46,111 bases of DNA from JBBKWH01 sp037968855 (GCA_037968855.1 JBBKWH010000065.1:1-46111), one strand, 5' to 3'. Counted from the first letter of the stretch, positions 15,248-24,116 are shown. Made by a program: numbers and translations. Notes: generated by a model from the sequence alone, not told the origin.

Positions 15248-15411
15248 AGTACGTCAATACGCCGTCACTGATCGCAACCATCGTATCAAGCCGCTTGGCC
15301 TCGCTCCATGAACTGCAAACGGTTTATGGGGTTGAGGATGCTTACAACCTGCTTGAGATTATTAACATTGATGCACACAACAAGGCGGTCTTAAATGTCG
15401 ACAGTCATTGA
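14804..15411 (+). CDS. Tail assembly chaperone, -1 frameshift product (G-GT type)
   Basis: A slippery heptamer G_GGT_TTT occurs in the zero frame at 15178-15184. After a -1 slip the ribosome continues at 15184 in a frame that is open to a TGA at 15409-15411. This adds 75 residues (including VLEYVNTPSLIATIVSSRL and VEDAYNLLEIINIDAHNKAV), for a total of 202. The added domain is helical and has the look of the T domain of G-T chaperones, which recruits the tube protein. The extension has no good start codon of its own and fills an otherwise unexplained gap before the tape measure. Confidence 0.65.
15178..15184 (+). promoter_or_regulatory. Programmed -1 frameshift heptamer GGGTTTT
   Basis: XXXYYYZ-type slippery site in the correct phase (G_GGT_TTT), followed by two more bases of pyrimidine run and an open -1 frame. 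Frameshifting between the two chaperone genes just before the tape measure is widely conserved in tailed phages. Confidence 0.65.
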
Positions 15412-17455
15412 TGAGCTAGTGATGGCGTTTGGCTTGGATGGCTCCAAGTTTGAAGCGGGAGCCAAAAAAGCAAGTGGCAACCTCAAGAAGCTCAAAGAGG
15501 ATGCAGGTAAGACCGCTAAGGATATGGAGGCCGAGGGGCAAAAGGCCGCTCGCTTCTTCACCCAGATGCAGACCGCAGCCATACAGTTTTTTGGCGTACT
15601 GGCTGGCGCGACTGGCCTAACGCAAATGATCACGCAGGTGGTTGCGCTTGAGGCTCAGTTGGGGCGGCTTGCTGATCGCACGGGTCAGGCGTCTGAGTCG
15701 CTTCAAGCCTTTGGCAATGTTGCTGAGTTGTTTGGCGGTAAGGCTGAAGACATGCAGGCAGGCATGTCCGCATTATCGCAAGCCATGGTCAACATGAAGT
15801 ACAAGGGTGAGATGTCGCCCACGCTGATGCTGTTTAGTCAGTTGGGCGTGCGAATCGCTGATGCTAACGGTCAGATGCGAGATCAGAGCGATATTCTGCT
15901 GGATCTTGCCTCAACATCGGAGCGCATGAGCAAGCAGGATTTCTTTAATCTGGCTCAGTCGGCTGGATTAAATCCCAGCATGATCGAAGTGGTCATGAAA
16001 GGGCGTCGTGAGCTTGAGAAGTATCTGACAGAGCAGCGCAAGAACAGCTTGGTCACCAAGGATCAGACAGACAAAGCGCGGCGGCTCAGTGAGCAATTCG
16101 GACAGCTTAAGCAGTCCGGTGCGGCAATGTCTCGCGAGTTTGTGTCCAGTATTACCCCAGCGATTGAGCGATTTTTCGGCTTTGTCAAAGACGGCTTTAC
16201 ATGGATGCAGGAAAATCAAGACATGGTGCAAGCCGTGCTTGTTGGTATTGCTGGTGTGATTGCTGCGTACTTTGTGCCGTCATTGATTGCGGCAAGCATT
16301 GCAGCCGCACCTCTGATTATCTTGGTTGGTGGCTTGGCTCTGGCGATTGGCGGATTGTGGAGTGATTATCAGGCTTGGAAAAAGGGCGGCGAGTCGCTGA
16401 TTAACTGGGCGAAGTGGAAGGCTGAGCTAGACCCTGCAATTAAGAGAATTGGTGATTTGATTGAGACGATCTCCAACCTTGGAAGTAAATACAATGTATT
16501 AACCCGCCTAAAAGAAACCTTTGTCGCTGTGTTTAAGGTGATTGGCGAGCAAGTGAGCGTGGCAATCAAGACAATCGGCGGACTGGCTGACGTTATTGAC
16601 AAGCTGCTACAGGGTGACTTCAAGGGCGCATTCGATGCGTACATCAAGATGCAAGTCGAGTCGCTTGGTGACTTTCAGCGCATTGGGCAGCCAATAGTTG
16701 ACTGGTGGAATAATGCTGTAAACAACTGGGGGGATGAAAATGATGGTCGCAAACCGCTAAACAAAGAGCCGATTCAGACATACAGCAACCCGAATGCACC
16801 CAAAGGTGTTGGCTCCGGCGTTTTGATGTCGTCCGCTAATAGCGTTGCACCCCCACAAGCTGCTGCACGACTGGCATCCCTTGAGCAGAGATACAACCTC
16901 CCCAAAGGTTTGTTGGATGCTGTTTGGGCGCAAGAGTCATCGCGTGGTAAGAACATGGGGCCGTCGCGCACTGGCGCTCAAGGGCATTTTCAGTTCATGC
17001 CTGCGACACAGCGACAGTACAAGCTGCAAAATCCAAATGACTTTAATCAGTCGTCGGACGCTGCGGCGCGTATGTATGCTGATTTGCTTCGGCAGTACAA
17101 TGGCGATATCGACAAGGCGCTAGCGGCTTACAACTGGGGTTCTGGCAACATCCAGAAAAAAGGCATGAACAACGCCCCTCTTGAGACAAGGAATTATATC
17201 CAGCAGATCAAGGGGCGTATGGGTGGCAGCAACAGTGTAAGGCCGCAGCAATACGCGGCTGGCGCTCGCGCTCAAGCTGCCATTGCGCAGCCAGCAGCCA
17301 GCACTGGCAATCGGACGACTGTTGAAAACAACATTGGTCAGGTGGTTATCCAGACCAATGCGACGGATGCGAAGGGCATTGCTATGGGCGTGCCTATGGC
17401 TCTACAGCGCTCGCTTAGTGGTGCGACATATCATTTTGACACGGGGCAGCAGTAG
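15395..17455 (+). CDS. Tail tape measure protein with transglycosylase domain
   Basis: A 686-residue protein. The first 300 residues are helical with TMP-type features (GLDGSKFEAGAKKASGNLKKL at 11-31, SLQAFGNVAELFGGKAEDMQAG). A hydrophobic segment at about 285-325 (VLVGIAGVIAAYFVPSLIAASIAAAP) probably enters the host membrane. Residues about 495-605 form a lytic transglycosylase SLT domain: LPKGLLDAVWAQESSRG with catalytic Glu514, GHFQFMPATQRQY and LAAYNWGSGNIQ. The enzyme would cut peptidoglycan during DNA injection. The gene starts inside the -1 chaperone extension. Its length sets tail length. Confidence 0.85.
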   Translation: MSTVIDELVMAFGLDGSKFEAGAKKASGNLKKLKEDAGKTAKDMEAEGQKAARFFTQMQTAAIQFFGVLAGATGLTQMITQVVALEAQLGRLADRTGQASESLQAFGNVAELFGGKAEDMQAGMSALSQAMVNMKYKGEMSPTLMLFSQLGVRIADANGQMRDQSDILLDLASTSERMSKQDFFNLAQSAGLNPSMIEVVMKGRRELEKYLTEQRKNSLVTKDQTDKARRLSEQFGQLKQSGAAMSREFVSSITPAIERFFGFVKDGFTWMQENQDMVQAVLVGIAGVIAAYFVPSLIAASIAAAPLIILVGGLALAIGGLWSDYQAWKKGGESLINWAKWKAELDPAIKRIGDLIETISNLGSKYNVLTRLKETFVAVFKVIGEQVSVAIKTIGGLADVIDKLLQGDFKGAFDAYIKMQVESLGDFQRIGQPIVDWWNNAVNNWGDENDGRKPLNKEPIQTYSNPNAPKGVGSGVLMSSANSVAPPQAAARLASLEQRYNLPKGLLDAVWAQESSRGKNMGPSRTGAQGHFQFMPATQRQYKLQNPNDFNQSSDAAARMYADLLRQYNGDIDKALAAYNWGSGNIQKKGMNNAPLETRNYIQQIKGRMGGSNSVRPQQYAAGARAQAAIAQPAASTGNRTTVENNIGQVVIQTNATDAKGIAMGVPMALQRSLSGATYHFDTGQQ

Positions 17456-18286
17456 CTATTGTTGTGAGTAGTTGTAAGGGTGGTTTTTTATTGAGTCTCG
17501 TTCACGGCTCATGTCATCGCGTATTTTTTGAATGGCGGCCATGCATTGGGAGTGGGAGGCGATTCTGTACTTAATCAAATCAGCATCTGTTGAATTTCCA
17601 GAGAAGATGCTTTTTTGAATTAGGCGCATTGCCTCAAGTCGTGCGAAGTAATTTTGATACGGAGGCGGGAACTTCGTATCAATTCTTTGCTCTGAATAGA
17701 AGATTGCTTCATTAAGTGACTTTTTGCCATAAAAGGCGGATTGGAACTCTTTCTGCATAGCGACGGTTTGAACTAAGAAAAACAGGCAGTTGCTATGCCT
17801 ATCCTTGGGAACAAATCCAAGATATTCGCGATAAGCACTCTTTATCCGATCATCTCTTGGGGGTTCTGGTTTTCGCTCAGGCTTTGGCGTTTTTTCTGAT
17901 GTAAGCGACTCAATAGATGATTCAAAGGATGAGCAGAAAGCAGGTTTCTTTGCTTCTGGTTTGTCGCGAAGAAAAACACCCTCTAGTATTGATTTTGGCG
18001 AAAAGGCGGATGGCATTCTTGCATTCAGCGCTTTAAGTTTTTCTGACACTTGCGCTTCGCTCGGCTGCTGTTGCTCGCGGCTTACATTGCAAGCCTTTTG
18101 GTCTGCCGCAAGCGCCATCTCTAAGAATCTGGAAATGGGTTCTTTTGAGGTTTGTCCACAAAAATCAATAGCAGCCAAAAGCGTTGCTGTGGATTCTTTT
18201 TGCTCCTCTGGAGAGCACCCATCTGGCGCGGCATTGGCATTCAAGCAAGGTGCCGCAAGAAGTAAAAGAGTGATGGCTGCCTTCAT
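17456..18286 (-). CDS. Secreted protein of unknown function (moron)
   Basis: A 276-residue protein read against the late operon. Residues 1-19 (MKAAITLLLLAAPCLNANA) form a Sec signal peptide with a likely cut after ANA or ANAA. No lipobox is present. The mature part is hydrophilic, with scattered Cys residues that could form periplasmic disulfides, a Lys/Pro/Glu-rich linker (EKTPKPERKPEPPRDD, about residues 130-146) and a helical C-terminal half. AAAGGAA precedes the ATG. The opposite strand, the signal peptide and lower GC than its neighbours indicate a gene added to the late operon and expressed in the lysogen. The family is not recognised. Confidence 0.6.
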   Translation of the reverse strand: MKAAITLLLLAAPCLNANAAPDGCSPEEQKESTATLLAAIDFCGQTSKEPISRFLEMALAADQKACNVSREQQQPSEAQVSEKLKALNARMPSAFSPKSILEGVFLRDKPEAKKPAFCSSFESSIESLTSEKTPKPERKPEPPRDDRIKSAYREYLGFVPKDRHSNCLFFLVQTVAMQKEFQSAFYGKKSLNEAIFYSEQRIDTKFPPPYQNYFARLEAMRLIQKSIFSGNSTDADLIKYRIASHSQCMAAIQKIRDDMSRERDSIKNHPYNYSQQ

Positions 18287-18311
18287 TCTGGTATTCCTTT
18301 AATTTACAGAG

Positions 18312-18337
18312 ACCACCCGCTTAGGGTGGTTTTTTTA
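18312..18337 (+). terminator. Intrinsic terminator before baseplate genes
   Basis: ACCACCC at 18312-18318, loop GCTTA, GGGTGGT at 18324-18330, then a run of T to 18337. A perfect 7-bp stem. It sits between the moron's start and the first baseplate gene and acts in the late direction. Confidence 0.75.
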
Positions 18338-18352
18338 TGTCTGAGGTTCGAT

Positions 18353-19099
18353 ATGCCGCTTACACCAATTATTAAACCACAGTTTCCGAGTGTGCCAGAT
18401 GTTGCTGGGGTGCCAGCGCTCAAGCGTAGCGGATTACCAGTGATTGCGCGAGCCGTGCTGAGCGGCATCGAGGGCTACCTGTGGACCATGCTGACCGCTG
18501 ATAACCGATGGGGCGTCTTTACCAAAGACGGCGTGGCGATAGCGGTTGCTGACAGCGTTCTTGACATGGGTTATCGGGCACAAAACAAAGTGTCCAACTA
18601 TCCGGTGCAGGCTGGTGGCTTCGCTAGTTACAACAAGGTCGCGTCGCCATTTGAGGCAACGGTTCGGCTATCTAAAGGCGGCGGTCTGTCAGTTGTTGAT
18701 GCTCTGTTGGAAGGTGGGCTGAGTGGTCTAAAAGACGTGCGGGGGCGGTCGGAGCGGCTGCGCGGCGAGTTTCTGGATGCCATAGACGCGGCATCCAAGT
18801 CGCTTGATCTGTACCACGTTGTCACGCCTGAGAAAACCTATACCAGTTGCAACATCCAAGAGTATAGCTATCGGCGTGAGCAATCTGCTGGCGCTCACCG
18901 TATTGAGGTTGAGCTATCGATTGTCGAGATTAGAGAAACAAAGGCGGCATATTCGACAATTGACACATCCGCGCAAATCAACAACCCGAAGCAGCCAGAA
19001 GCATCACCTCCAGTCAGTAGCGGCAAGGTCCAAACCCAGCAGGCCAATGAGTCTTTGTTGCTAAGGGCTGCAAAACTCGCCCAACGCTATCTATTTTGA
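18353..19099 (+). CDS. Baseplate protein, Dit-like
   Basis: A 248-residue protein. SVLDMGYRAQNKVSNYPVQAGGFASYNKVASPFEATVRLSKGG and the later DLYHVVTPEKTYTSCNIQEYSYRREQSAGAHRIEVELSIVEIRE correspond to the N-terminal barrel of Dit-like baseplate proteins of myophages, which attach the tube end to the hub. A hydrophilic linker and a short helical end follow. The ATG at 18353 has GAGG at 18342-18345. The upstream in-frame ATG at 18326 lies in the terminator and is unlikely. Confidence 0.65.
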   Translation: MPLTPIIKPQFPSVPDVAGVPALKRSGLPVIARAVLSGIEGYLWTMLTADNRWGVFTKDGVAIAVADSVLDMGYRAQNKVSNYPVQAGGFASYNKVASPFEATVRLSKGGGLSVVDALLEGGLSGLKDVRGRSERLRGEFLDAIDAASKSLDLYHVVTPEKTYTSCNIQEYSYRREQSAGAHRIEVELSIVEIRETKAAYSTIDTSAQINNPKQPEASPPVSSGKVQTQQANESLLLRAAKLAQRYLF

Positions 19100-19119
19100 T
19101 GCAGCCATAGGACTACGAA

Positions 19120-19416
19120 ATGGAAATCATCCCGCTCCAATCCTTGCCAAGCCAGCGTGTGAGCGTCGTTGTTGGTGGGCAGCAGTGTCAATTTAGCGTC
19201 TACCAAAAGGCTGGTCGTTTGTACTTTGATCTAAGTGTGAATGGCGAATCAGTCTGCAACACTAGATTGATTCGCAACGGCGTATTCATGTTGCGCCAGC
19301 AGTATTTTGGCGTGATTGGTGACTTCATGGTGATTGATCAAACCGGCCAATCCGATCCTGAATACACGGGACTGGGTGCGCGATGGGTGCTGGTCTACGT
19401 CAATGAGGTGCAATGA
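19120..19416 (+). CDS. Baseplate plug protein
   Basis: A 98-residue, all-beta protein (RVSVVVGGQQCQFSVYQKAGRLYFDLSVNGESVCNTRLIRNG, then GDFMVIDQTG and LGARWVLVYV). This is the pattern of the small plug proteins found between Dit-like and hub genes (Pam3 gp18-like). Its stop overlaps the start of the hub gene. Confidence 0.65.
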   Translation: MEIIPLQSLPSQRVSVVVGGQQCQFSVYQKAGRLYFDLSVNGESVCNTRLIRNGVFMLRQQYFGVIGDFMVIDQTGQSDPEYTGLGARWVLVYVNEVQ

Positions 19417-20312
19417 TGGCGAGCTTTACTCGAAAAAAGATCGACATCACGATTGTCTTGGCCAATAACCCAGATAACCCACAAAGAAGTTTTTTTGATA
19501 ACGGCGCAAACGTGGTCAAGCTCAGCGGCCTAAGAGTCACGGCGGACATCCGAAAGGTCGGTGCAGTTGGCGAGGGAACGCAAGCCAATCTAAGAATTTA
19601 CGGCATGACGCAAGCCGACATGAACCGTCTAAGCATTCTCACTTGGTCCACCCTGCAAGTTGATTTGAACAAAATCATCGTGTCAGCAGGTGATGATGAT
19701 ATGGGTATGTTTGATGTGTTTGGCGGCCAGATTATCAACGCTTGGGCCGACTACAGCGCTGCGCCAGAGGTTGCGATGGTGATACAAGCCAACCCAGCCT
19801 ATTACCGACAAATCGCGCCAGCCGCGCCCAACAGCTACCAGACCATTGTTGATGCCGCGCAGGTCTTTGAGGATCTGGCAAAGCAGATGAGTTACACGTT
19901 TGTGAATAACGGCGTGCGAGTCAAGATTAGTGCTCCATATCTGGCTGGCACACTAATGAAGCAGGCTCAAGACTTAGCAAAACAGGTAGGGTGCATGCTA
20001 ATCATTGAGGCTGACATCATGACGATCAGCCCCATTGGTGTCCCGCTTGATGGCGAGGTGCCATTGATTTCTCCGGCATCTGGACTGGTTGGCTATCCTG
20101 CTTGGCACCAGGGAGGCATCTCATTTAGCTCTTTGTTCAATCCGGCCATTCGGTTTGGCGGTCTGGTCAAAGTTGAGTCAGATATTGATGTTGCGAATGG
20201 TGCATGGTTTGTTACGGCACTGCACTACATGCTGGAAAGCGAAAAGCCAAATGGCGCATGGTTCTGTCAGGTTGAAGCGGGGAGGCAAGGTAATGCTATC
20301 ACAGCCATCTAA
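19413..20312 (+). CDS. Baseplate hub protein
   Basis: A 299-residue protein with SFTRKKIDITIVLAN at the start, LSGLRVTADIRKVGAVGEGTQANLRIYGM, and the later PLISPASGLVGYPAWHQGGISFSSLFNP with VKVESDIDVANGAWFVTALHYMLES. These are typical of the gp27/gpD-like hub of this phage group, whose trimer holds the spike. GAGG precedes the ATG. The last 20 bases overlap the spike gene. Confidence 0.7.
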   Translation: MMASFTRKKIDITIVLANNPDNPQRSFFDNGANVVKLSGLRVTADIRKVGAVGEGTQANLRIYGMTQADMNRLSILTWSTLQVDLNKIIVSAGDDDMGMFDVFGGQIINAWADYSAAPEVAMVIQANPAYYRQIAPAAPNSYQTIVDAAQVFEDLAKQMSYTFVNNGVRVKISAPYLAGTLMKQAQDLAKQVGCMLIIEADIMTISPIGVPLDGEVPLISPASGLVGYPAWHQGGISFSSLFNPAIRFGGLVKVESDIDVANGAWFVTALHYMLESEKPNGAWFCQVEAGRQGNAITAI

Positions 20313-20973
20313 TTTCCAAGGCCAGCAGGGTCGATTTGCAACATTAGACGAGACGCTGCGCCTGCAATTTATTATCGGGCAAATGCTTGGCGACATGCAG
20401 ACCATCGCGCTTGTTGAAGTGATAGCCGTAACAAATGAGGGCGAGCTATCGCCTGTCGGAATGGTTGATGTGCGGCCACTGGTGCATCAGGTCACTGGCC
20501 AGCAGACGGCTGTGCCACATGGCATCATCTATAAAATCCCGTACATGCGAGTACAAGGCGGCTCAAACGCCATCATCTTAGACCCGCAGGTCGGCGACAT
20601 CGGTATGTGCGCATTTTGCAGTCGCGACATTTCTACAGTTGTGGCCACACGAAAAGCGGCCATGCCAGCATCTATGCGCAAGTACAACTGGGCGGATGGC
20701 CTATACCTCGGCGGTTTTTTGAATGGCGTACCGGTGCAATACATCCGATTTGCTGCTGATGGTATCGATGTTGTGTCGCCAACAAAGGTGCGCATCGTTG
20801 CGCCGGTCACTGAGGTTGAGGGTGATATGACGGTGAGCGGCGGCATTACCGCAAACGGAGTCATTCGCTCGCTAACCGATGTGCTTGTTGGTCTTATATC
20901 GCTATTAACGCACCGACACCCAGCCAAGCCGCCAGCCGGACCAAGTGATCAATCGGGGACGCCAACACCATGA
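20293..20973 (+). CDS. Tail spike/membrane-puncturing protein, Gp138-like
   Basis: A 226-residue protein. The N-terminal OB-like domain (LRLQFIIGQMLGDMQTIALVEVIAVTNEGELSPVGMVDVRPLV and GIIYKIPYMRVQGGSNAIILDPQVGDIGMCAFCSRD) is the Gp138 N-terminal pattern. A short beta-helical repeat region (VVSPTKVRIVAPVTEVEGDMTVSGG) leads to a tip ending HRHPAKPPAGPSDQSG. An HxH near a Pro/Gly end is where related spikes bind an iron ion at the apex. The ATG at 20293 follows GGAGG at 20281-20284. Confidence 0.7.
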   Translation: MLSQPSNFQGQQGRFATLDETLRLQFIIGQMLGDMQTIALVEVIAVTNEGELSPVGMVDVRPLVHQVTGQQTAVPHGIIYKIPYMRVQGGSNAIILDPQVGDIGMCAFCSRDISTVVATRKAAMPASMRKYNWADGLYLGGFLNGVPVQYIRFAADGIDVVSPTKVRIVAPVTEVEGDMTVSGGITANGVIRSLTDVLVGLISLLTHRHPAKPPAGPSDQSGTPTP

Positions 20974-21320
20974 AAACCCTATTACTCGATACCGACACAT
21001 GGGACTTGATCGCAGATGCCGCTGGCAATATCGCAGTGGCGTCCGAGCCATACGCTGTTGCTCAGGATGTGGCCAGCGCGGTCAGGCTGTTTGCTGGGGA
21101 GCTTTGGTACAACAAAGACCGTGGCATACCTTACTTTGACCGAGTGCTAGGCCAGTTGCCACCACCATCACTGTTGCGTCAACTACTAGCAGATGCAGCC
21201 ACGACAGTGCCGACCGTAGTCAATGCAAGTGTGTTTTTGAATGCACTTGAGAACCGGACGGTGAGCGGCCAAATTCAATTTACAACCGATTCAGGAGCAA
21301 CGGGCAGTGTCGGATTCTAG
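20970..21320 (+). CDS. Baseplate wedge protein, gp25-like
   Basis: A 116-residue protein with TWDLIADAAGNIAVASEPYAVAQDVASAVRLFAGELWYNKDRGIPYFDRVLG, a pattern shared by the gp25/gpW-like wedge subunits that connect baseplate to sheath. ATGA overlap with the spike gene and a 14-base overlap with the J gene. Confidence 0.75.
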   Translation: MKTLLLDTDTWDLIADAAGNIAVASEPYAVAQDVASAVRLFAGELWYNKDRGIPYFDRVLGQLPPPSLLRQLLADAATTVPTVVNASVFLNALENRTVSGQIQFTTDSGATGSVGF

Positions 21321-22518
21321 TGTTCCAAATATTGTTTTTACGCCGACTGGTGTTGTGCTGCCGCTTGAGTCCGAATTGCTAGCAGGTGTGCAAGCCGACA
21401 TCAATGCAGCGTTCGGGGGTGGGCTAAACCCTGCACTTGAAACACCGCAAGGACAACTTGCAAGCAGTACGGCAGCAATTATTGGTGACAAAAACAATGT
21501 GTTTGCTGAGTTTGTAAATCAGGTTGATCCCGATGTATCAGATGGCGTCATGCAAGATGCTATTTGCCGCATCTACTTTTTGAATCGCAAGCCAGCCCTG
21601 CCGACGGTTGTCTCGTGTGTCTGTGGTGGCGTGGCAGGGACGTTGATTCCAGCCGCATCACTGGTTATCGACACAAACGGCAATATCTACGCCAGTTCAG
21701 CGGATGCGACGATTGGCGCAGGCGGAACAGTCGATGTGAATTTCGCCTGTACTGTGACAGGACCAGTGCCTTGTCCGGCGAATGCGGCAAATCAAATCTA
21801 TCGTTCGGTGTCAGGTTGGGAGACAGTCAACAATGCTGCTGCTGGCATCACTGGCTCAGATGTAGAGAGTCGTGCTGACTTTGAATATCGCCGTCGCCAG
21901 TCGGTCGCATTAAACGCCCATGGAACGCTGCCGTCCATCTATGCTGCTGTATTTGGCCTTGATGATGTCGCGGATGTTTATGCGATAGATAATGTGAGCA
22001 GCCTGCCTGTTATCAAAGGTACTACCAACTATGAATTGGCCCCACACTCCCTATACATCGCTGTGACGGGCGGTGATGACGCACAGATTGCACAGGCGAT
22101 TTGGGACAAGAAGGACGTGGGCTGCAATTACAACGGCCACACCGAAATAACCGTGGTTGATGATACATATAGTTATCCACAGCCCGAATACATCGTTAAG
22201 TTCCAGCGCCCAACCATCACGCCGGTGCTATTCATGGTTCGGATTGCTCGCAACTCAGCGCTACCCGCTGGCATTGCATCTCTGATTAAGTCGGCGATTA
22301 TCGCAGCGTTTGCGGGTGATGATGGTGGATCAAGAGCGCGCATAGGCGGCACGGTGTTTGCCAGTCGATTCTATGGCGGCATCTCAAGCATCTCGCCGGT
22401 CATTGAAATCCTTGAAATCCTGATTGGCATTGATGCTGCCACGCTGAATGCTGTATCGCTGGGTATCGACCAATCGCCAACCGTGTCTGAGTCTGACATT
22501 ACCGTCGAAATCGTGTGA
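21307..22518 (+). CDS. Baseplate J-like wedge protein (gp47 family)
   Basis: A 403-residue protein. FTPTGVVLPLESELLAGVQADINAAFGG, ETPQGQLASSTAAIIGDKNN and GSDVESRADFEYRRRQSVALNAHGTLPSIYAAVFGLDDVADVYAIDN are diagnostic for the baseplate J/gp47 family. The start is GTG at 21307, with AGGAG at 21293-21297. Confidence 0.85.
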   Translation: MSDSSVPNIVFTPTGVVLPLESELLAGVQADINAAFGGGLNPALETPQGQLASSTAAIIGDKNNVFAEFVNQVDPDVSDGVMQDAICRIYFLNRKPALPTVVSCVCGGVAGTLIPAASLVIDTNGNIYASSADATIGAGGTVDVNFACTVTGPVPCPANAANQIYRSVSGWETVNNAAAGITGSDVESRADFEYRRRQSVALNAHGTLPSIYAAVFGLDDVADVYAIDNVSSLPVIKGTTNYELAPHSLYIAVTGGDDAQIAQAIWDKKDVGCNYNGHTEITVVDDTYSYPQPEYIVKFQRPTITPVLFMVRIARNSALPAGIASLIKSAIIAAFAGDDGGSRARIGGTVFASRFYGGISSISPVIEILEILIGIDAATLNAVSLGIDQSPTVSESDITVEIV

Positions 22519-22525
22519 GGTTGCT

Positions 22526-23161
22526 ATGCTGAATCATCGTGACACGGTTATTAGTCAGTACGCCAACAGCCCCACACTCTTGCAGTTAATCGACAGCATG
22601 AATGGCTATATCGACCCGCGCACTGACATGCAGTCGTTCTATGATTATATTTGGAGTGTCGATACCGCCGAGGGCTTTGGCTTAGACGTATGGGGCAAGA
22701 TTGTTGGCGTTGGGCGGTCATTGCGGGTGGTTGCAGACCTCGAAGCATTTGGATTTAGCGAAGGTATTGTCTACCAGCCATTTGACCAAGCGCCTTTCTT
22801 CAGCGCAACGGATATTACTGTTGTTGACCTTGTTGATACTGACTACCGAAAACTGATCTTGATCAAAGCGCTGGCAAACATCAGTGCTATGAATGCCAAG
22901 ACGCTGAATCTACTGTTGCGCCAACTGTTTGATGATCGGCGCTGCTATGTGATTGACTTGGGCAATATGCGAATGCGCTATGTTTTCGAGTTTGCACTGA
23001 CCCCTATTGAATACGCACTGCTAACGCAGTCTGGAGTGATGCCAAGGCCAGCAGGTGTTGAGTTGACCATCTTACAGCTTGATCCCGACGGCACTTTTGG
23101 CTTTGCCGGATCGGGACTACAGCCATTTGATGCTGGTGCCTTTTACACACCAGCTCCTTAA
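22526..23161 (+). CDS. Baseplate/tail protein, DUF2612 family
   Basis: A 211-residue protein with an N-terminal helical part (ISQYANSPTLLQLIDSMNGYIDPRTDMQSFYDYIWSVDTAEGFGLDVWGKIVGVGR), which is the typical DUF2612 core, and TDYRKLILIKALANISAMNAKTLNLLLRQLF in the middle. It takes the place of P2 gpI, joining the J protein to the tail fibre. The ATG at 22526 follows GTGAGG at 22515-22520. Confidence 0.8.
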   Translation: MLNHRDTVISQYANSPTLLQLIDSMNGYIDPRTDMQSFYDYIWSVDTAEGFGLDVWGKIVGVGRSLRVVADLEAFGFSEGIVYQPFDQAPFFSATDITVVDLVDTDYRKLILIKALANISAMNAKTLNLLLRQLFDDRRCYVIDLGNMRMRYVFEFALTPIEYALLTQSGVMPRPAGVELTILQLDPDGTFGFAGSGLQPFDAGAFYTPAP

Positions 23162-23177
23162 TACAGCAACTCTCAGG

Positions 23178-23197
23178 CCGCCTACGGGCGGTTTTTT
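23178..23197 (+). terminator. Intrinsic terminator before tail fibre gene
   Basis: CCGCC at 23178-23182, loop TACG, GGCGG at 23187-23191, six T to 23197. Confidence 0.7.
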
Positions 23198-23214
23198 ATT
23201 GTACGGAGTTTGAT

Positions 23215-24090
23215 ATGTCGCTTACTGCACCACCAAACAACGCTGTGCCTTTTGCACAGTCTGGTCTTAAAAACACGATCCCGACAACAACCGGCAGTGA
23301 CGAAGTTGCCTCGATGTCGGCAGGCTTTCCACCTAAAACCATGACCCCGTTAAATGCGGGCGGCGTACCTCCCGCCGGCCGCGACATGAACGGCATCCTA
23401 AACCAGCTATCTAGCCATCAGGTCTGGCTGAACGCTGGCATGATTTATAAGTACGACAGCACTCTAGCTACCGCAATTGGCGGCTATAAGATCGGCGCAA
23501 TTATCCAAACTGACGATGGCCTGTCTGCGTATGTCTGTGTTGATGATGACAACATGAACAACCCGAATAGTGTTGTGACGGGCTGGTTGCCGTGGGCAGG
23601 TCAAGCGCTGCTGAATGCTGGCAAGCTGGCGATGTATGACGTTGATGATATCTACCAGACAACAAAGGTCTTTGCGGATGGCGCTGCGGTGGCTGCATAT
23701 TTTGGCGGCGGTACGTGGGTGACGTATGGCGGCGGCACACATCCATCATTTGCTGGTACCAGCGATGGTGTGACGCTGGTTGGCAATACGGTCAGCGGTA
23801 GTCATACGCATACGATCACGATTGATGAGGTGCCAGCGCACAATCACGCCAATGGTATTTACAAGCATTTGGTTGCCAAGGCTGATGATGCACTTGCTAG
23901 CAGCGAAGTTTGGTCAACAGAAATCAGTGTCAATGCACTCAACAACCTTGCGCTAGACAACGAAATTCAGGTTGCTGGTTTTAGTGATAAGCCCGACTCG
24001 CTGACAGAAATCAAAGAGGTGGGTGGCGGACAACCCATGCCAATACGTCCACGCACAACAACCTACTTTGCATGGCTGCGCACAGCCTAA
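23215..24090 (+). CDS. Tail fibre/collar protein
   Basis: A 291-residue protein. The N-terminal part (APPNNAVPFAQSGLKNTIPTTT, PPAGRDMNGILNQLSSHQVWLNAG) is a virion-attachment domain common in prophage tail fibres. The C-terminal part has SHTHTITIDEVPAHNHANG and RPRTTTYFAWLRTA, the metal-binding HxH-rich collar motif and the usual end of T4 gp12-type collar fibres. ACGGAG lies before the ATG. Confidence 0.75.
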   Translation: MSLTAPPNNAVPFAQSGLKNTIPTTTGSDEVASMSAGFPPKTMTPLNAGGVPPAGRDMNGILNQLSSHQVWLNAGMIYKYDSTLATAIGGYKIGAIIQTDDGLSAYVCVDDDNMNNPNSVVTGWLPWAGQALLNAGKLAMYDVDDIYQTTKVFADGAAVAAYFGGGTWVTYGGGTHPSFAGTSDGVTLVGNTVSGSHTHTITIDEVPAHNHANGIYKHLVAKADDALASSEVWSTEISVNALNNLALDNEIQVAGFSDKPDSLTEIKEVGGGQPMPIRPRTTTYFAWLRTA

Positions 24091-24096
24091 TCACAC

Positions 24097-24116
24097 AGCC
24101 CCGCAAGGGGCTTTTT
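24097..24116 (+). terminator. Intrinsic terminator after tail fibre gene
   Basis: AGCCCC at 24097-24102, GCAA tetraloop, GGGGCT at 24107-24112, followed by T residues. Confidence 0.75.

Noticed and set aside
20529..20927. A 132-codon minus-strand frame opposite the spike gene
   Set aside because: It overlaps fully with the Gp138-like gene and has no start signals or known motifs.
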